From a virus, in the IMG/VR virus record IMGVR_UViG_3300023083_000006, positions 1 to 45,977 of that record: a stretch of 45,977 nt of DNA. One strand, given 5' to 3'. Shown in pieces: positions 6,926-14,916 of this stretch. Under the pieces are notes generated by a model. It saw nothing but the letters and a program-made list of their open reading frames with translations, was not told where the DNA came from and searched no databases. Made by a program: the position numbers and the translations under genes. Positions within the stretch are counted from its first letter, which is position 1; the number at the start of each line of letters is the position of its first letter.

Positions 6926-8548
6926 TCACTCAAATTCCCCTATGTCATAGGCCGAAAGCGGCGGCTCTTCTGGCCCGTCGGCGGGCGGTGTTGAGCCTTC
7001 GCTCGAATAGGTGGTTTCCGTGGCGGGAGAAGGGTTTGCGGCCGGTGCTGAGAGCCCGTAGCTCGCCGCCGTCTCCTCGAACTGGTGAGCCCAGAGCCCG
7101 CCCCCGAACACGTTGTCGGGCTGGCGATCGCGCACGGCGTTGCGGGCGATATCGACCCAAAGTTCCTTGGTCCCGCCCTCGCCCTCGCGGATTTTGCCGA
7201 TGATGACCTCGAGCACCTTGGACGCCTTTCTGGACTCCCAGAACTGGACTTGGTCGGCGCGCTTGGGCGTGGTCTCGCGGATCGCGTAATAGGCATCGCG
7301 GTAGAAGAACAGGGCGCCGTCGGCGTTCTCTTCCCAGGCGCCGGAGTCGCGCAGGTCGGGCAGGCTGGGCCGCTTGTCGTCGCGCTTCTCGACCTCCCGG
7401 TTCAGCTGGACCAGGGCCAGGATGGGAATTCCGAGTTCGCCGGCCAGTTCCTTAAGGCCGATGGCGATCATCGTTTGCGCCTCGGTGCGTTGGTGGCGCG
7501 GATCATCGGGGCGCATGAGTCCGACGTGGTCGACGATGAGCAGGCCGGGAGCGATGCCCTGGCGATGCCACGCGGCGACCTGGCGGCGCATGAGGGAGCG
7601 GAGACGCGAGAGCGTGATCCCCGTGACCTTGATCACCTGGAGCTGGTCTTTCAGCGCGGCGACCTGGCGGGCGGCCTCGTGGAAACACGCACGCTCGACA
7701 TTGGTCACGTTGCGCTTGCGGAGCTTCGCATAGGACGGGGCGTCGCGCGGGGCGAGCTCGAACGCCAGGTCGGACGTATATCGGCGCATCATCGCCGACA
7801 CGCCCATTTCGCCGTTCACGGTAGCGACGCCCAAGGGCCGGCCGTCGGCGTGCTTGCCGTGGCGCGCGATGTTCAGCGCCACAGACGAGGCGAACGCCGA
7901 CTTTCCCATCCCGGGCCGGCCGGCGCCGAGCCAGAGTTCGCCCGGCATGAGGCCGCCGATCTCGCTGTCCAGGGTATCGAGGCCGAAGATCACGCCCGAT
8001 GCGACGGCCGGGTTATCGAACTCGTCGATCATCTGGCCGACAGCCGTCTCGGCGTTCACGAACCCGGCGGCGCGGCCCTTCATCTGAATCGCCAGGAGGT
8101 CGCGTTCGGCGTGCTCCAGGATCTCCGCCGGCCGGATCTCGCCGCTCATGGCGAACTTCTCGATCTCCTCGGCCGTGCGCAGAAGCTGGCGGCGCTGGCT
8201 GAACTCCCGGACGATCTCGGCATAGGTCGACCCGTTGTAGCCGGGCGGGGCCCGCTCTGTCAGGTCGGCCAGGTAGCGGACGCCTCCGAGCTCATCGAGG
8301 CCCTTGTCGGCGCCCAGGCGGTCGGCGACGGTCATCGCGTCGGCCCGGCCGCCCATGCTCACCAGGGCGGATATCGCGGCGAAGATTCGCCCATGCGTCG
8401 GGTCATAGAACGACTCCAGCGTGACGATCCCGTCAATGTCGGCCAGGTGCGCGGACTCGAACAGGAGCACGCCCAGGAGGCTCTGCTCGGCCTCGAGGTT
8501 GTGTGGCTGCGTCCGCCCGGTCGGGTAGAGGATGGAGTCGCGGGCCAT
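6926..8548 (-). CDS. dnaB: Replicative DNA helicase, DnaB family
   Basis: Hexameric 5'-3' helicase of the phage replisome. Residues 14-115 form the DnaB N-terminal domain (QPHNLEAEQSLLGVLL). The RecA-like motor follows, with Walker A at about 208-218 (GAGRPGMGKSAF), Walker B in LLIVDHVGLM, and the classic helicase stretch ALVQLNREVEKRDDKRPSL followed by DLRDSGAWEENADG. At 540 residues it is somewhat longer than usual because of a Pro/Ser-rich tail after about residue 485. No separate primase was found; the replication-organizer-like protein in this operon may recruit it. Its stop overlaps the start region of the cytosine methyltransferase. Confidence 0.95.
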   Translation of the reverse strand: MARDSILYPTGRTQPHNLEAEQSLLGVLLFESAHLADIDGIVTLESFYDPTHGRIFAAISALVSMGGRADAMTVADRLGADKGLDELGGVRYLADLTERAPPGYNGSTYAEIVREFSQRRQLLRTAEEIEKFAMSGEIRPAEILEHAERDLLAIQMKGRAAGFVNAETAVGQMIDEFDNPAVASGVIFGLDTLDSEIGGLMPGELWLGAGRPGMGKSAFASSVALNIARHGKHADGRPLGVATVNGEMGVSAMMRRYTSDLAFELAPRDAPSYAKLRKRNVTNVERACFHEAARQVAALKDQLQVIKVTGITLSRLRSLMRRQVAAWHRQGIAPGLLIVDHVGLMRPDDPRHQRTEAQTMIAIGLKELAGELGIPILALVQLNREVEKRDDKRPSLPDLRDSGAWEENADGALFFYRDAYYAIRETTPKRADQVQFWESRKASKVLEVIIGKIREGEGGTKELWVDIARNAVRDRQPDNVFGGGLWAHQFEETAASYGLSAPAANPSPATETTYSSEGSTPPADGPEEPPLSAYDIGEFE

Positions 8549-9906
8549 TAATCAGCCTCTCCGAACAGGGGCCCGGCCGCCTGTTGCGGCTTCTGTTTCT
8601 TTTCCTGCGCCGCGAGTCGGCCCTCGCCGCGGTAGAACGCAAGCTTGCGGTGAATGTCGGCCACATACTGCGGCTCCCGCTCGATCAGGATGGCCCGGAA
8701 GCCCTCGAGCATGGCCGCGACGCCCGTCGACCCGGATCCGGCGAACGGGTCCAGGACCAGCCCCCCGGGCGGCGTCACAAGCCGGCAGAGGTAGCGCATG
8801 AGGTCAACCGGCTTGACCGTCGGGTGCTTGGACCCTAGGCGGTCGTCGGCATCGGCCTTGGCGCTGTAGAAAAACCGGGCGGCGGAACCGCTGTCGCCGT
8901 GGAAAACTCCAGGAACCCTTTTTTTTGTGCCGTAGACGTCCGAGCCATGGACGGCGCTCGGTTCGTTTCCAGACACCCGGGCGAACGCACCAGCCTCGGG
9001 CGGAAACGCCGCGACGACCTCGTCGCTCTCGTCGTGGATCACGTTGGCGGGGAAGCGACCTGCAGGATTCAGGGTTTCCGCTTCAATCCTGCACCCGTCG
9101 ATATTGATCGCCCCCGTCCCGTGCGTGAGCACGTTCGCGGCGACGGTCCCGATCAGCGGCTTGCGGGCCATGATGATGGGCTCGAGGGCAGGCTTTAGGG
9201 CGGTTCCCCAGCCTGACCAAGCCGCCGAGGCCGCCGAGGCCGGAGCGGTGATCTCGCTAAACCGCTCCTGCTTGAATTCTCCGAGCGCGCCATAGGTCTG
9301 GGCGCCACTGTCGCCCTTATTGTTTTGCTTAAGCCCGATGACCTTGCGGGCCGCTCCGGCGGCGCGATCGATCCCCTTGCTCACGTCGTGCGACTTCGGA
9401 AACCCGGTCCCGAAGATCCACGCGAGCTCGCCGCCGAACGTCGACTCCTCGATGCAGCGGAGAAACGCGCCCTGCTGCTCATGGGTTAGCGAGTTCATGA
9501 ACGCGGCGACGTGCGTGTCGCACGCGATCAATTCGACGATGCGGTCGCGGATCTCAAAGCCCGCCCCCTCGATCGCCGTCGCCAGCTGGTGCACTGCGCG
9601 GCCGGCGCCGAACGCCAGGACGTGGCCGCCGGGCTTGAGGACGCGATAGACCTGTTCCCAGAAATCGACCGCGAACGCCGTCTCGCCGGTGTCCCAGGCC
9701 TGGCCCATGAACCCGGCCGAGGCGCGGGCGTATGCCTCGTTCCCCTTGGCGGGCGCGGAGTTGGCTGATCCGAACCGCTTCACGATCGAGACCAGTGCAT
9801 AGGGCGGATCGCAGACGACCGAGTCGACAGAGTTGTCGGCCAGGGTCTTAAGCACGTCGCGGCTATCGCCGTGGTGGACGGTTACAGGAGACCGACGACG
9901 GCTCAT
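8548..9906 (-). CDS. DNA methyltransferase, DPPY/beta-class (adenine-N6 type)
   Basis: SAM-dependent methylation of an exocyclic amino group, most likely adenine N6. The catalytic motif IV DPPY is at residues 33-36, and SAM-binding motif I FAGSGSTGVAA is near residue 388, so the order IV then I places it in the beta class with CcrM. A long central part (KPGGHVLAFGAGRAVHQL; HPTVKPVDLMRYL just before motif I) is typical of phage site-specific methylases. The specificity cannot be read from sequence. The ATG overlaps the stop of the GcrA-like gene by ATGA, so the two are probably translated together. Confidence 0.93.
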   Translation of the reverse strand: MSRRRSPVTVHHGDSRDVLKTLADNSVDSVVCDPPYALVSIVKRFGSANSAPAKGNEAYARASAGFMGQAWDTGETAFAVDFWEQVYRVLKPGGHVLAFGAGRAVHQLATAIEGAGFEIRDRIVELIACDTHVAAFMNSLTHEQQGAFLRCIEESTFGGELAWIFGTGFPKSHDVSKGIDRAAGAARKVIGLKQNNKGDSGAQTYGALGEFKQERFSEITAPASAASAAWSGWGTALKPALEPIIMARKPLIGTVAANVLTHGTGAINIDGCRIEAETLNPAGRFPANVIHDESDEVVAAFPPEAGAFARVSGNEPSAVHGSDVYGTKKRVPGVFHGDSGSAARFFYSAKADADDRLGSKHPTVKPVDLMRYLCRLVTPPGGLVLDPFAGSGSTGVAAMLEGFRAILIEREPQYVADIHRKLAFYRGEGRLAAQEKKQKPQQAAGPLFGEAD

Positions 9907-10409
9907 CGAGCACGCGAGGGAACGGGCTTGTTAAGGCGCTTGGCGCAGGGCTCGCAGTAGGTTTCGAACCCGCCGATCCCGGAGCGAGACCCGCGGGGCG
10001 TCGCCTTCGTCTGGGCCCCGCAATGCTGTTGGTCGGCGCCGCCGGCCTTGCCGACGGGCGCGCGGCACATGCCGGTTTCGAGCTCGGAGCACGTCGGGCC
10101 GGCGCCTTCGCGATCGGGGATGATCGTCGGCGGCTTGAAGTCGGCGATGCGCTGCGGGTTGATGCTCGAGGGGGCCGGGGCCAGCTTGGGAAGCTTCGGC
10201 GTCGCCTGTTTGGCCGGGATAGCGCGAACCTTCGTCGGCGGCCGTTGCGTCGGAAGGCGGCCAAGAATAATGCCGTTACGGCTGCAAAGTCCGATGACCG
10301 CATTTCTTGACCGACCGCCGCCCAAGCGCTGGGCGATCTCGCTGCTCGAGAGCCCATCTTTCGCCCAGGCCCTGATTTTCGTAATTTGCTCTTCGGAATA
10401 TTTAGACAA
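9903..10409 (-). CDS. GcrA-like cell-cycle regulator
   Basis: Homologue of GcrA, the alphaproteobacterial sigma70-associated regulator that reads methylated GANTC promoters. The N-terminal DNA-binding helix region is clear: SKYSEEQITKIRAWAKDGLS, then EIAQRLGGG and RNAVIGLCSRNGI. A Lys/Pro-rich linker follows, and the C-terminus carries the Cys pairs expected for GcrA (MCRAPVG, QHCGAQ, YCEPC). TTG at 10409 is chosen as start because GGAGG lies about eleven bases upstream and the longer reading is low complexity within the resolvase gene. Coupling to an adenine methylase suggests a module that both writes and reads DNA methylation, or retunes host cell-cycle transcription (inference). Confidence 0.85.
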   Translation of the reverse strand: MSKYSEEQITKIRAWAKDGLSSSEIAQRLGGGRSRNAVIGLCSRNGIILGRLPTQRPPTKVRAIPAKQATPKLPKLAPAPSSINPQRIADFKPPTIIPDREGAGPTCSELETGMCRAPVGKAGGADQQHCGAQTKATPRGSRSGIGGFETYCEPCAKRLNKPVPSRAR

Positions 10410-11076
10410 GGGAACCCCTTCCTCCGTTGATCCGCGCCAGCCAGCGCGGGAAATGTTGCGGCGCGTGGTGCTTGAGGCCGACGAGCCAGACCCCGAAGGC
10501 GTCGGCTTCGTCCTCACCTTCCGGCCCGGCCGAAATGTCGATCCCTGCGCGCCTGGCCGCGAAGATCATGTCGGCCTTCTCGGCCCGGCCGGAGCCGCCG
10601 AGTTCCTTTTTGACCGTCTGCAACGGGACCTCGCGGCATTCGATCGGCCATCCGAGTTCTTTCAGCTGGTAGGGCAGGAGCTCGGCCAGGGCGGCCAGGC
10701 CCTGGAGTTTTCGCGTCGTATAGATGTTCGTTTGCTGCTTGGCCTTCCACTTGCCCCGGACCTGTTCGACCTGGGGAGGCGGGAGAACTGGAGCCTCGAA
10801 AATCACCAAGAGAACGAGCTCATCCTCCTGCGGAGCGTTCGGGCCGTGCGTGTTTGTGGCCGCCTCGTTGCGCTCGGCCCTGGCGCTGTTTTCAGCGACG
10901 ACCGGCGCGAGCAGGGCGTCCAGTTTGGCGGCATACCACTTGGCGAAGAACGCCAGGAAGCCGCCGACGTCTTCCTTGTCGACAGACGGCATTCGCAGGG
11001 TAGCGACGACGGGGGTGTTAGCCCCGTCGCCAAAAGCGAAGCCCGTGCTCGTCGCGAGATCGAGCGCTAGGATCAT
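10402..11076 (-). CDS. RuvC-like Holliday junction resolvase
   Basis: RNase H-fold nuclease of the RuvC family, expected to cut branched DNA during recombination or before packaging. Likely metal ligands are D6 in LALDLATSTGFAF, E94 in VIFEAP, and D189/D192 in the C-terminal DEADAFGVWLVGL. The helix RAEKADMIFAARRAGI just before the last acidic pair is typical. At 224 residues it is longer than bacterial RuvC because of an insertion around residues 60-85. It is coupled by ATGA to the AT-hook gene and overlaps the GcrA-like gene by eight bases. Confidence 0.85.
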   Translation of the reverse strand: MILALDLATSTGFAFGDGANTPVVATLRMPSVDKEDVGGFLAFFAKWYAAKLDALLAPVVAENSARAERNEAATNTHGPNAPQEDELVLLVIFEAPVLPPPQVEQVRGKWKAKQQTNIYTTRKLQGLAALAELLPYQLKELGWPIECREVPLQTVKKELGGSGRAEKADMIFAARRAGIDISAGPEGEDEADAFGVWLVGLKHHAPQHFPRWLARINGGRGSLV

Positions 11077-12347
11077 TCGAATTCGCCGCCTTCCCCTTCG
11101 CCGTGGTCGGCGAGAACCTGGTCGACGAGTTCCGGCTCGACCTCGGCGATCGCCTCGATCATTTCGGAGCCGAGATCCTGGGCCGGCGCGCCGCCGAACG
11201 TCTGGTCGTCGCCCTTGCCGGCCGCGACCAAGGCGTCGAGTTCGGCGTCCAGGTCGGCCACCGGCTCGGCATCGGTCAAGACGCCGTCGGGCTCGCCCAA
11301 GTCCTCATACGCCGGCTCATAGCCGGGTTCGCCCTCGACGCCCTTGGCCGGAGCCTTGAGCGGCCGCTTGGCGACGGTTCCGGTCGCGGGGTCCTTCCAG
11401 AGCACGACGACACGGTCGGCGGCGTCCCAGCGCTGGCGAGCATCGGCAAAGGCCAAGGTCGCCCGGCTGCAGTCGTCGGTATTGTCGACGGTGTCCAGGA
11501 AATCGCCGTTCTGGAAAATGACGATCGCCTCGACCTTGGGCGGGTCGGCCGCGGGCTTGGCCTCGTCCTTCGGATCGACCCAGGTGTCGACCTGGTCGTC
11601 GGGCTTGGCCTCGCCCTTGACCGAACCGTCGTCATTGAAGGCGCCGGCGGTGAGGCGCGATTTCTGCATCGCGACCTTCTGGCCGTCCTTATACCCGTCC
11701 TCGTATTCCGGCAGGCAGATCGGCGGGCAGTAGTCGGGGGCCTTGCAGGGCCGGCCGGCGCGGCCGTCGGTGTTGCCGATCGCACGCCATTTCAGCTTGT
11801 CCTGGTCGAGCGTCGGGATCGAGGGATCGAGTTCGAACAAGTCGCCCTGGACGAGCGGAATCCCCAGGAACTCGTGATAGAAGCGGCGGCGCTCCTCGCG
11901 GGCGACGTGGTCGACCCGATCGGTTTTCGAGTTCTCGATCGCCTCGTCCATTTCCTTGAGGACGATGCCGTCGGCCTTCGCCAGCTGGCGGGCGTCTTTC
12001 TTCCGGCCGTTGATTTCCTTGACGACCAGCTTCGCCGCGGCGAGTTCTTCCTCGATGCGGTTCAGCTGGTGCACGTGCGACAGGAAGACGTCGGCCGTCA
12101 CCATGTTGGCGCCGAAGCCCTTCGCAGCCGGGGCGGGCTTGTCGGCCGCCGGCGGGCCGGTGTGGGTCTTGCCGGCCTTGGCGTCGGCCGCCTTGGCGCT
12201 CTGGCTTTGCGGCTTGCCGGTGCTTTCGATGATGGCGACCGCCTTGTCGGCCGCTTCCTTGCGCTCACCAGGCGCGCCGCTGATCGGCGCCTTTTTCGGC
12301 CTGCCGCGCGGGCGCTTGGCGGCCGGATCGTTGATGGATTGAGCCAT
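11073..12347 (-). CDS. AT-hook protein of unknown function
   Basis: A 424-residue protein. The N-terminus has an AT-hook (KRPRGRPKKAP, about residues 9-19), a short motif that binds the minor groove of AT-rich DNA, followed by an Ala/Lys-rich linker. Residues about 80-165 form a helical region (KEINGRKKDARQLAKADG ... ERRRFYHEFLGIPL) loosely like the GapR/DUF2312 layout, though I would not assign it. A C-x5-C-x3-C cluster (CKAPDYCPPIC) lies near residue 205, and the C-terminal third is very acidic. ATG 12347 is preferred; a TTG at 12377 would add ten residues. It lies between the repressor-like gene and the resolvase, suggesting an early DNA-binding role. Confidence 0.65.
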   Translation of the reverse strand: MAQSINDPAAKRPRGRPKKAPISGAPGERKEAADKAVAIIESTGKPQSQSAKAADAKAGKTHTGPPAADKPAPAAKGFGANMVTADVFLSHVHQLNRIEEELAAAKLVVKEINGRKKDARQLAKADGIVLKEMDEAIENSKTDRVDHVAREERRRFYHEFLGIPLVQGDLFELDPSIPTLDQDKLKWRAIGNTDGRAGRPCKAPDYCPPICLPEYEDGYKDGQKVAMQKSRLTAGAFNDDGSVKGEAKPDDQVDTWVDPKDEAKPAADPPKVEAIVIFQNGDFLDTVDNTDDCSRATLAFADARQRWDAADRVVVLWKDPATGTVAKRPLKAPAKGVEGEPGYEPAYEDLGEPDGVLTDAEPVADLDAELDALVAAGKGDDQTFGGAPAQDLGSEMIEAIAEVEPELVDQVLADHGEGEGGEFE

Positions 12348-12428
12348 GCGTGATGGTCCCTGCATTCGGCCGCGCAAAGATGCGCCGGCGGCCGGAGGCG
12401 CGACGGGATGAAACCCGATTCGGTTAGA

Positions 12429-12740
12429 TCAGCCCTGCGGGGTGTGCCTGATTTTATCGAGTGAATCGGCATACTCGGCGTCGGCGGCGAGAACCTTCTC
12501 GAGGCGCGATCGCTGGGCTTCCTGGATGGCTTTTAGGTTGGCCAATTTGTGCTGGATCAGCGTCTCAAGAGCGGCTTTGCATGCTGAAACCTTGGACGGC
12601 CGGGGCTCGTGATGCCCGTTGAGCCAGCGTGAATATGTGCTGGCTGTCGTCGTGGTCCCCTTCAGCATTTCCCTAACGCTGATCCCGACCTCCTTTCGTC
12701 GGGCCTCGAGGGCCGCAAGAGGGGGATAGATTGACATCAT
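12429..12740 (-). CDS. Cro/CI-like HTH regulator
   Basis: A 103-residue protein with an N-terminal helix-turn-helix: EARRKEVGISVREMLKGT, then TTTASTYSRWLNGHHEPRPS, where RWLNGHHEP matches the recognition-helix-plus-turn pattern of XRE/Cro proteins. The C-terminal half is a long helix, probably for dimerisation. Tandem ATGs at 12740 and 12737 are possible starts. It is the first gene of the leftward operon and faces the rightward operon across an 86-base AT-rich gap, the classical position of a phage switch regulator, although no integrase is present. Confidence 0.78.
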   Translation of the reverse strand: MMSIYPPLAALEARRKEVGISVREMLKGTTTTASTYSRWLNGHHEPRPSKVSACKAALETLIQHKLANLKAIQEAQRSRLEKVLAADAEYADSLDKIRHTPQG

Positions 12741-12826
12741 GAAAATTCCAAAAGTTGCGGGTAACGACAAAATACATATTGCCATTTTCCGCACAATCCC
12801 TAAATTGATTTTCACAAGAGGCCGCC
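12741..12826. promoter_or_regulatory. Divergent early promoter/operator region
   Basis: This 86-base intergenic region is clearly richer in A/T than its surroundings and separates two divergent operons. On the plus strand, TTGCCA at 12779-12784 and TAAATT at 12801-12806 are 16 bases apart, with AAGAGG at 12816-12821 before ATG 12827. On the minus strand, TTGTGC and TATTTT are also about 16 bases apart upstream of the repressor gene. The flanking HTH protein probably binds here, but no strong operator palindrome was found. Confidence 0.55.
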
Positions 12827-13015
12827 ATGAGAACGGCCCTGGCAACCAAACCGGAGACTGAGATTATGGCCAAGGCCAGGAAGACCGCGCCGCGCTTGGA
12901 TATCCAGGAAGCGGCCTATCAAGCCCAGATCGCAGCGACGGCCGGCCGGGTTCGGCTCTTCGCCTCCGAGCCCGGCCTCGTTGGCCTGCTCGCCCGCCAG
13001 GCGTTGCGCGCCTAA
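12827..13015 (+). CDS. Hypothetical protein, 62 residues
   Basis: First gene of the rightward operon. Small basic helical protein; no family recognised. ATG 12827 has AAGAGG five bases upstream; a second ATG at 12866 would give a shorter product. Position next to the switch regulator suggests an early host-takeover or regulatory peptide, but nothing in the sequence shows this. Confidence 0.6.
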   Translation: MRTALATKPETEIMAKARKTAPRLDIQEAAYQAQIAATAGRVRLFASEPGLVGLLARQALRA

Positions 13016-13044
13016 CCCCTCCCGCCAGAACCGGAGTTTCTGAG

Positions 13045-13284
13045 ATGACCGAAGTCGTTCACACCAACACGAGCCCCGACCTGATGTACGGGACGGACTT
13101 GGCTTCCGAAATCCACGCCGCTCACGATGCGGCCTACGATATCGCCAAGTCCTCGGGCAACGATGCCGCCTACTTCTTCGTGCAAGACCAAGACGGTCGC
13201 GGTGCGCAGTCGGTCAAGGTCGTCGAGGACGTGCTGACGGACGGGTCGAAGGCCTACACCATCGTCATCACGTTCGAGCACTGA
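13045..13284 (+). CDS. Hypothetical protein, 79 residues
   Basis: Small acidic protein with a helix near residues 20-35 and two predicted strands at the C-terminus. ATG 13045 follows a GGAG-like site (CCGGAG). No recognised family or function. Confidence 0.65.
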   Translation: MTEVVHTNTSPDLMYGTDLASEIHAAHDAAYDIAKSSGNDAAYFFVQDQDGRGAQSVKVVEDVLTDGSKAYTIVITFEH

Positions 13285-13293
13285 GCGGCTGCG

Positions 13294-13506
13294 ATGAAAC
13301 TGACCCGCCCTCAAATGGCGATGTTGAACGCTTTCCCGCTCGACAGCCCCGAACAGGACTTCGTCATTTTTCGCGCTGTCGGCCTCAGGCGCGTCCACGC
13401 GAGCCGGGTTCTGCGCGCGCTCGAACAGGCCGGCTTGGTCGAAAATCCCGGTTTTGGTCAGTTCTACCGGCTGAGCAAGAAGGGGCTAGCCGCCAGAACC
13501 GCCTGA
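13294..13506 (+). CDS. Putative winged-helix protein, 70 residues
   Basis: The pattern LTRPQMAMLNAF ... ASRVLRALEQAGLVEN ... FYRLSKKGLAA resembles a compact winged helix (recognition helix, then a beta-hairpin with the G-x-x-x-Y-R-L-[ST]-x-x-G form of MarR/ArsR-type wings). It may be a small transcription regulator or nucleoid-binding protein. Family assignment is by pattern only. Confidence 0.6.
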   Translation: MKLTRPQMAMLNAFPLDSPEQDFVIFRAVGLRRVHASRVLRALEQAGLVENPGFGQFYRLSKKGLAARTA

Positions 13507-13564
13507 CTTTCCGCTTTTCCCCTGGGTTCGCGCCCGGGGGATGAGACGAACGCCAGGGGATAAC

Positions 13565-13819
13565 ATGACACCGCTCGCCCAGAACATCGAACGCTCGCGC
13601 GCCGAAGCGGCCGCCCAGCGGTTGAAGGCCGCCGAGATCCGGCGCCGGTCCCTTTGGTGGTGGCCGTGCTTCCGCGCCATCTTGCGGGCCGATGCCGACG
13701 CCCTCGACATGGGCGCGGCCGAGCTCGAGCGGGAAGCCGAGCACTGGCAAGCGCTGAGCGATGACATTGACCGCCGGGATTTCCGGCCCATGCCCCAAGG
13801 ATCATCCGACCATGCATGA
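13565..13819 (+). CDS. Hypothetical helical protein, 84 residues
   Basis: Arg/Ala/Glu-rich helices flank a short aromatic/hydrophobic stretch (SLWWWPCFRAILR). ATG 13565 with AGGGG upstream is preferred to ATG 13541. The 3' end overlaps the next small gene by eight bases. Function unknown. Confidence 0.6.
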   Translation: MTPLAQNIERSRAEAAAQRLKAAEIRRRSLWWWPCFRAILRADADALDMGAAELEREAEHWQALSDDIDRRDFRPMPQGSSDHA

Positions 13820-13955
13820 CGACCGCCAGACGCTCCAAGAGCGCTATGACCGCCTGCCGTTCTGGCTGCGGGCCCTGATCGAACTCGTCGTCATCTTCGC
13901 GGCGCTCTGCACGGCCGGGGCGGTCGTCGGGGTGTTCGGGATGGCGGCGACGTGA
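13812..13955 (+). CDS. Tiny membrane protein, 47 residues
   Basis: Starts at ATG 13812 inside the end of the preceding gene. The product has a charged N-terminal 18 residues and one strongly hydrophobic segment at about 21-46 (ALIELVVIFAALCTAGAVVG). The next gene starts at GTG inside its stop (GTGA). Probably a single-pass inner-membrane peptide; function unknown. Confidence 0.6.
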   Translation: MHDDRQTLQERYDRLPFWLRALIELVVIFAALCTAGAVVGVFGMAAT

Positions 13956-14182
13956 GCGAGTCGACTCTTCCTCCAGGCCTGCCGACGGCGCCGAACGACG
14001 AGCCGTGCATCATGTGCCGCCACCTGGACCCGGAAATCCTGCCGACCGGCCTAGCCTATTGCTGGCGCTGGTACATCTGGCGGCGGCCCGCCGAGGTCGT
14101 CGTCGATTGCAGCGGATACCAAGACGCCGATGGCCGCGAGCCGCCGGGGAAACTTCGATTTGAAAAGCCGAGGAGGGCTTAA
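13952..14182 (+). CDS. Small Cys-rich protein, 76 residues (GTG start)
   Basis: Contains C-x2-C (CIMCRHLDPE) and later Cys residues (YCWRWYIW, VDCSGY), so a zinc or redox site is possible. GTG 13952 overlaps the previous stop as GTGA. Trp/Tyr-rich in the middle. No family recognised. Confidence 0.6.
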   Translation: MSESTLPPGLPTAPNDEPCIMCRHLDPEILPTGLAYCWRWYIWRRPAEVVVDCSGYQDADGREPPGKLRFEKPRRA

Positions 14183-14185
14183 ACA

Positions 14186-14563
14186 ATGACCACGATTGCG
14201 AATATGAACATTATGAACACTGAGGACACGGAACGGTCGACGCAGATCGCCGTGAAGTTTCTCGCCGATATGGCCAAGTCCGAAGGAATCCAGGACCAGG
14301 CCGCACCTGGACCGGCCTTCGCGATCGGCGCCAGCGCTGGACAACTGCTCTTCGTCGCGAACGCGCGCAGCTGGCCGAAGGATGAGGCGTCGCAGCTGGG
14401 TTTTGTCGCCGGGATGGCGTCCGGGTTCGTGTCGTGCCTCTTCCAGGCCATCGGCCCGGCCTCCGCCGACGTGCTCGGCGCAGCGCTCGAGGCGGGTCTG
14501 AGCGATGGCCTCGAGCGCTGCACGACGCTTTATGGTGCGCCCGGCCACAAGGGGGCCTGCTGA
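14186..14563 (+). CDS. Hypothetical protein, 125 residues
   Basis: Predicted all-helical, with Ala/Gly-rich hydrophobic helices that could pack as a small globular or membrane-associated protein. A very good AGGAGG precedes ATG 14186. The next gene's product has a similar layout in its second half ([FY]-[VA]-x-C near the end and a final ALxxGLxDGLxR-like helix), so the two may be distant paralogues. Function unknown. Confidence 0.65.
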   Translation: MTTIANMNIMNTEDTERSTQIAVKFLADMAKSEGIQDQAAPGPAFAIGASAGQLLFVANARSWPKDEASQLGFVAGMASGFVSCLFQAIGPASADVLGAALEAGLSDGLERCTTLYGAPGHKGAC

Positions 14564-14565
14564 CC

Positions 14566-14916
14566 ATGGCGCAGCACTACTACATGACCCCCGAAGATCA
14601 GGCCGCCAACGTGGCCAGCGCCAAGGAACTCTTGGAGGTCGTCGCGGCGCGAGAGGTGGCCCGCGGCATCCGCCCCCAGGGAGAGGAGTTTGACCGCGTG
14701 TCGAACCTGCAAAGCGCCATCACGGCGACGATGGTCGCGGCGCTCGAAGGCGGCCTCCCGCCGGCCGGTATGGTTCACGCGATCGGGTTTTCGATCGGGA
14801 CCTATTTCGCGCAGTGCGACTGCGTTGACGAGGGCCTCGAGGCCCTGGGCAGGGCCATGATGCGGGGCGTTCAAGCGTGCGGCCCCATGATGGCCGAGCC
14901 GGCGGGCCGGGCATGA
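14566..14916 (+). CDS. Hypothetical protein, 116 residues
   Basis: Helical protein with no recognised motif. ATG 14566 is preferred over frames extending into the previous gene. Its end overlaps the start of the next gene (ATGA at 14913-14916). May be distantly related to the preceding gene product. Confidence 0.65.
   Translation: MAQHYYMTPEDQAANVASAKELLEVVAAREVARGIRPQGEEFDRVSNLQSAITATMVAALEGGLPPAGMVHAIGFSIGTYFAQCDCVDEGLEALGRAMMRGVQACGPMMAEPAGRA

Noticed and set aside
7085-8551. Long plus-strand open frame opposite the DnaB gene
   Set aside because: It mirrors the helicase exactly, has no recognisable domain and reflects the GC-rich codon pattern of the opposite strand.
11103-12353. Long plus-strand open frame opposite the AT-hook gene
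   Set aside because: Antisense shadow of a GC-rich gene; no start signal and no family resemblance.
12721-12826. Operator palindrome in the divergent promoter region
   Set aside because: Candidate repeats such as AATC...GATT and AAAAT...ATTTT are too short to separate from chance in AT-rich DNA.
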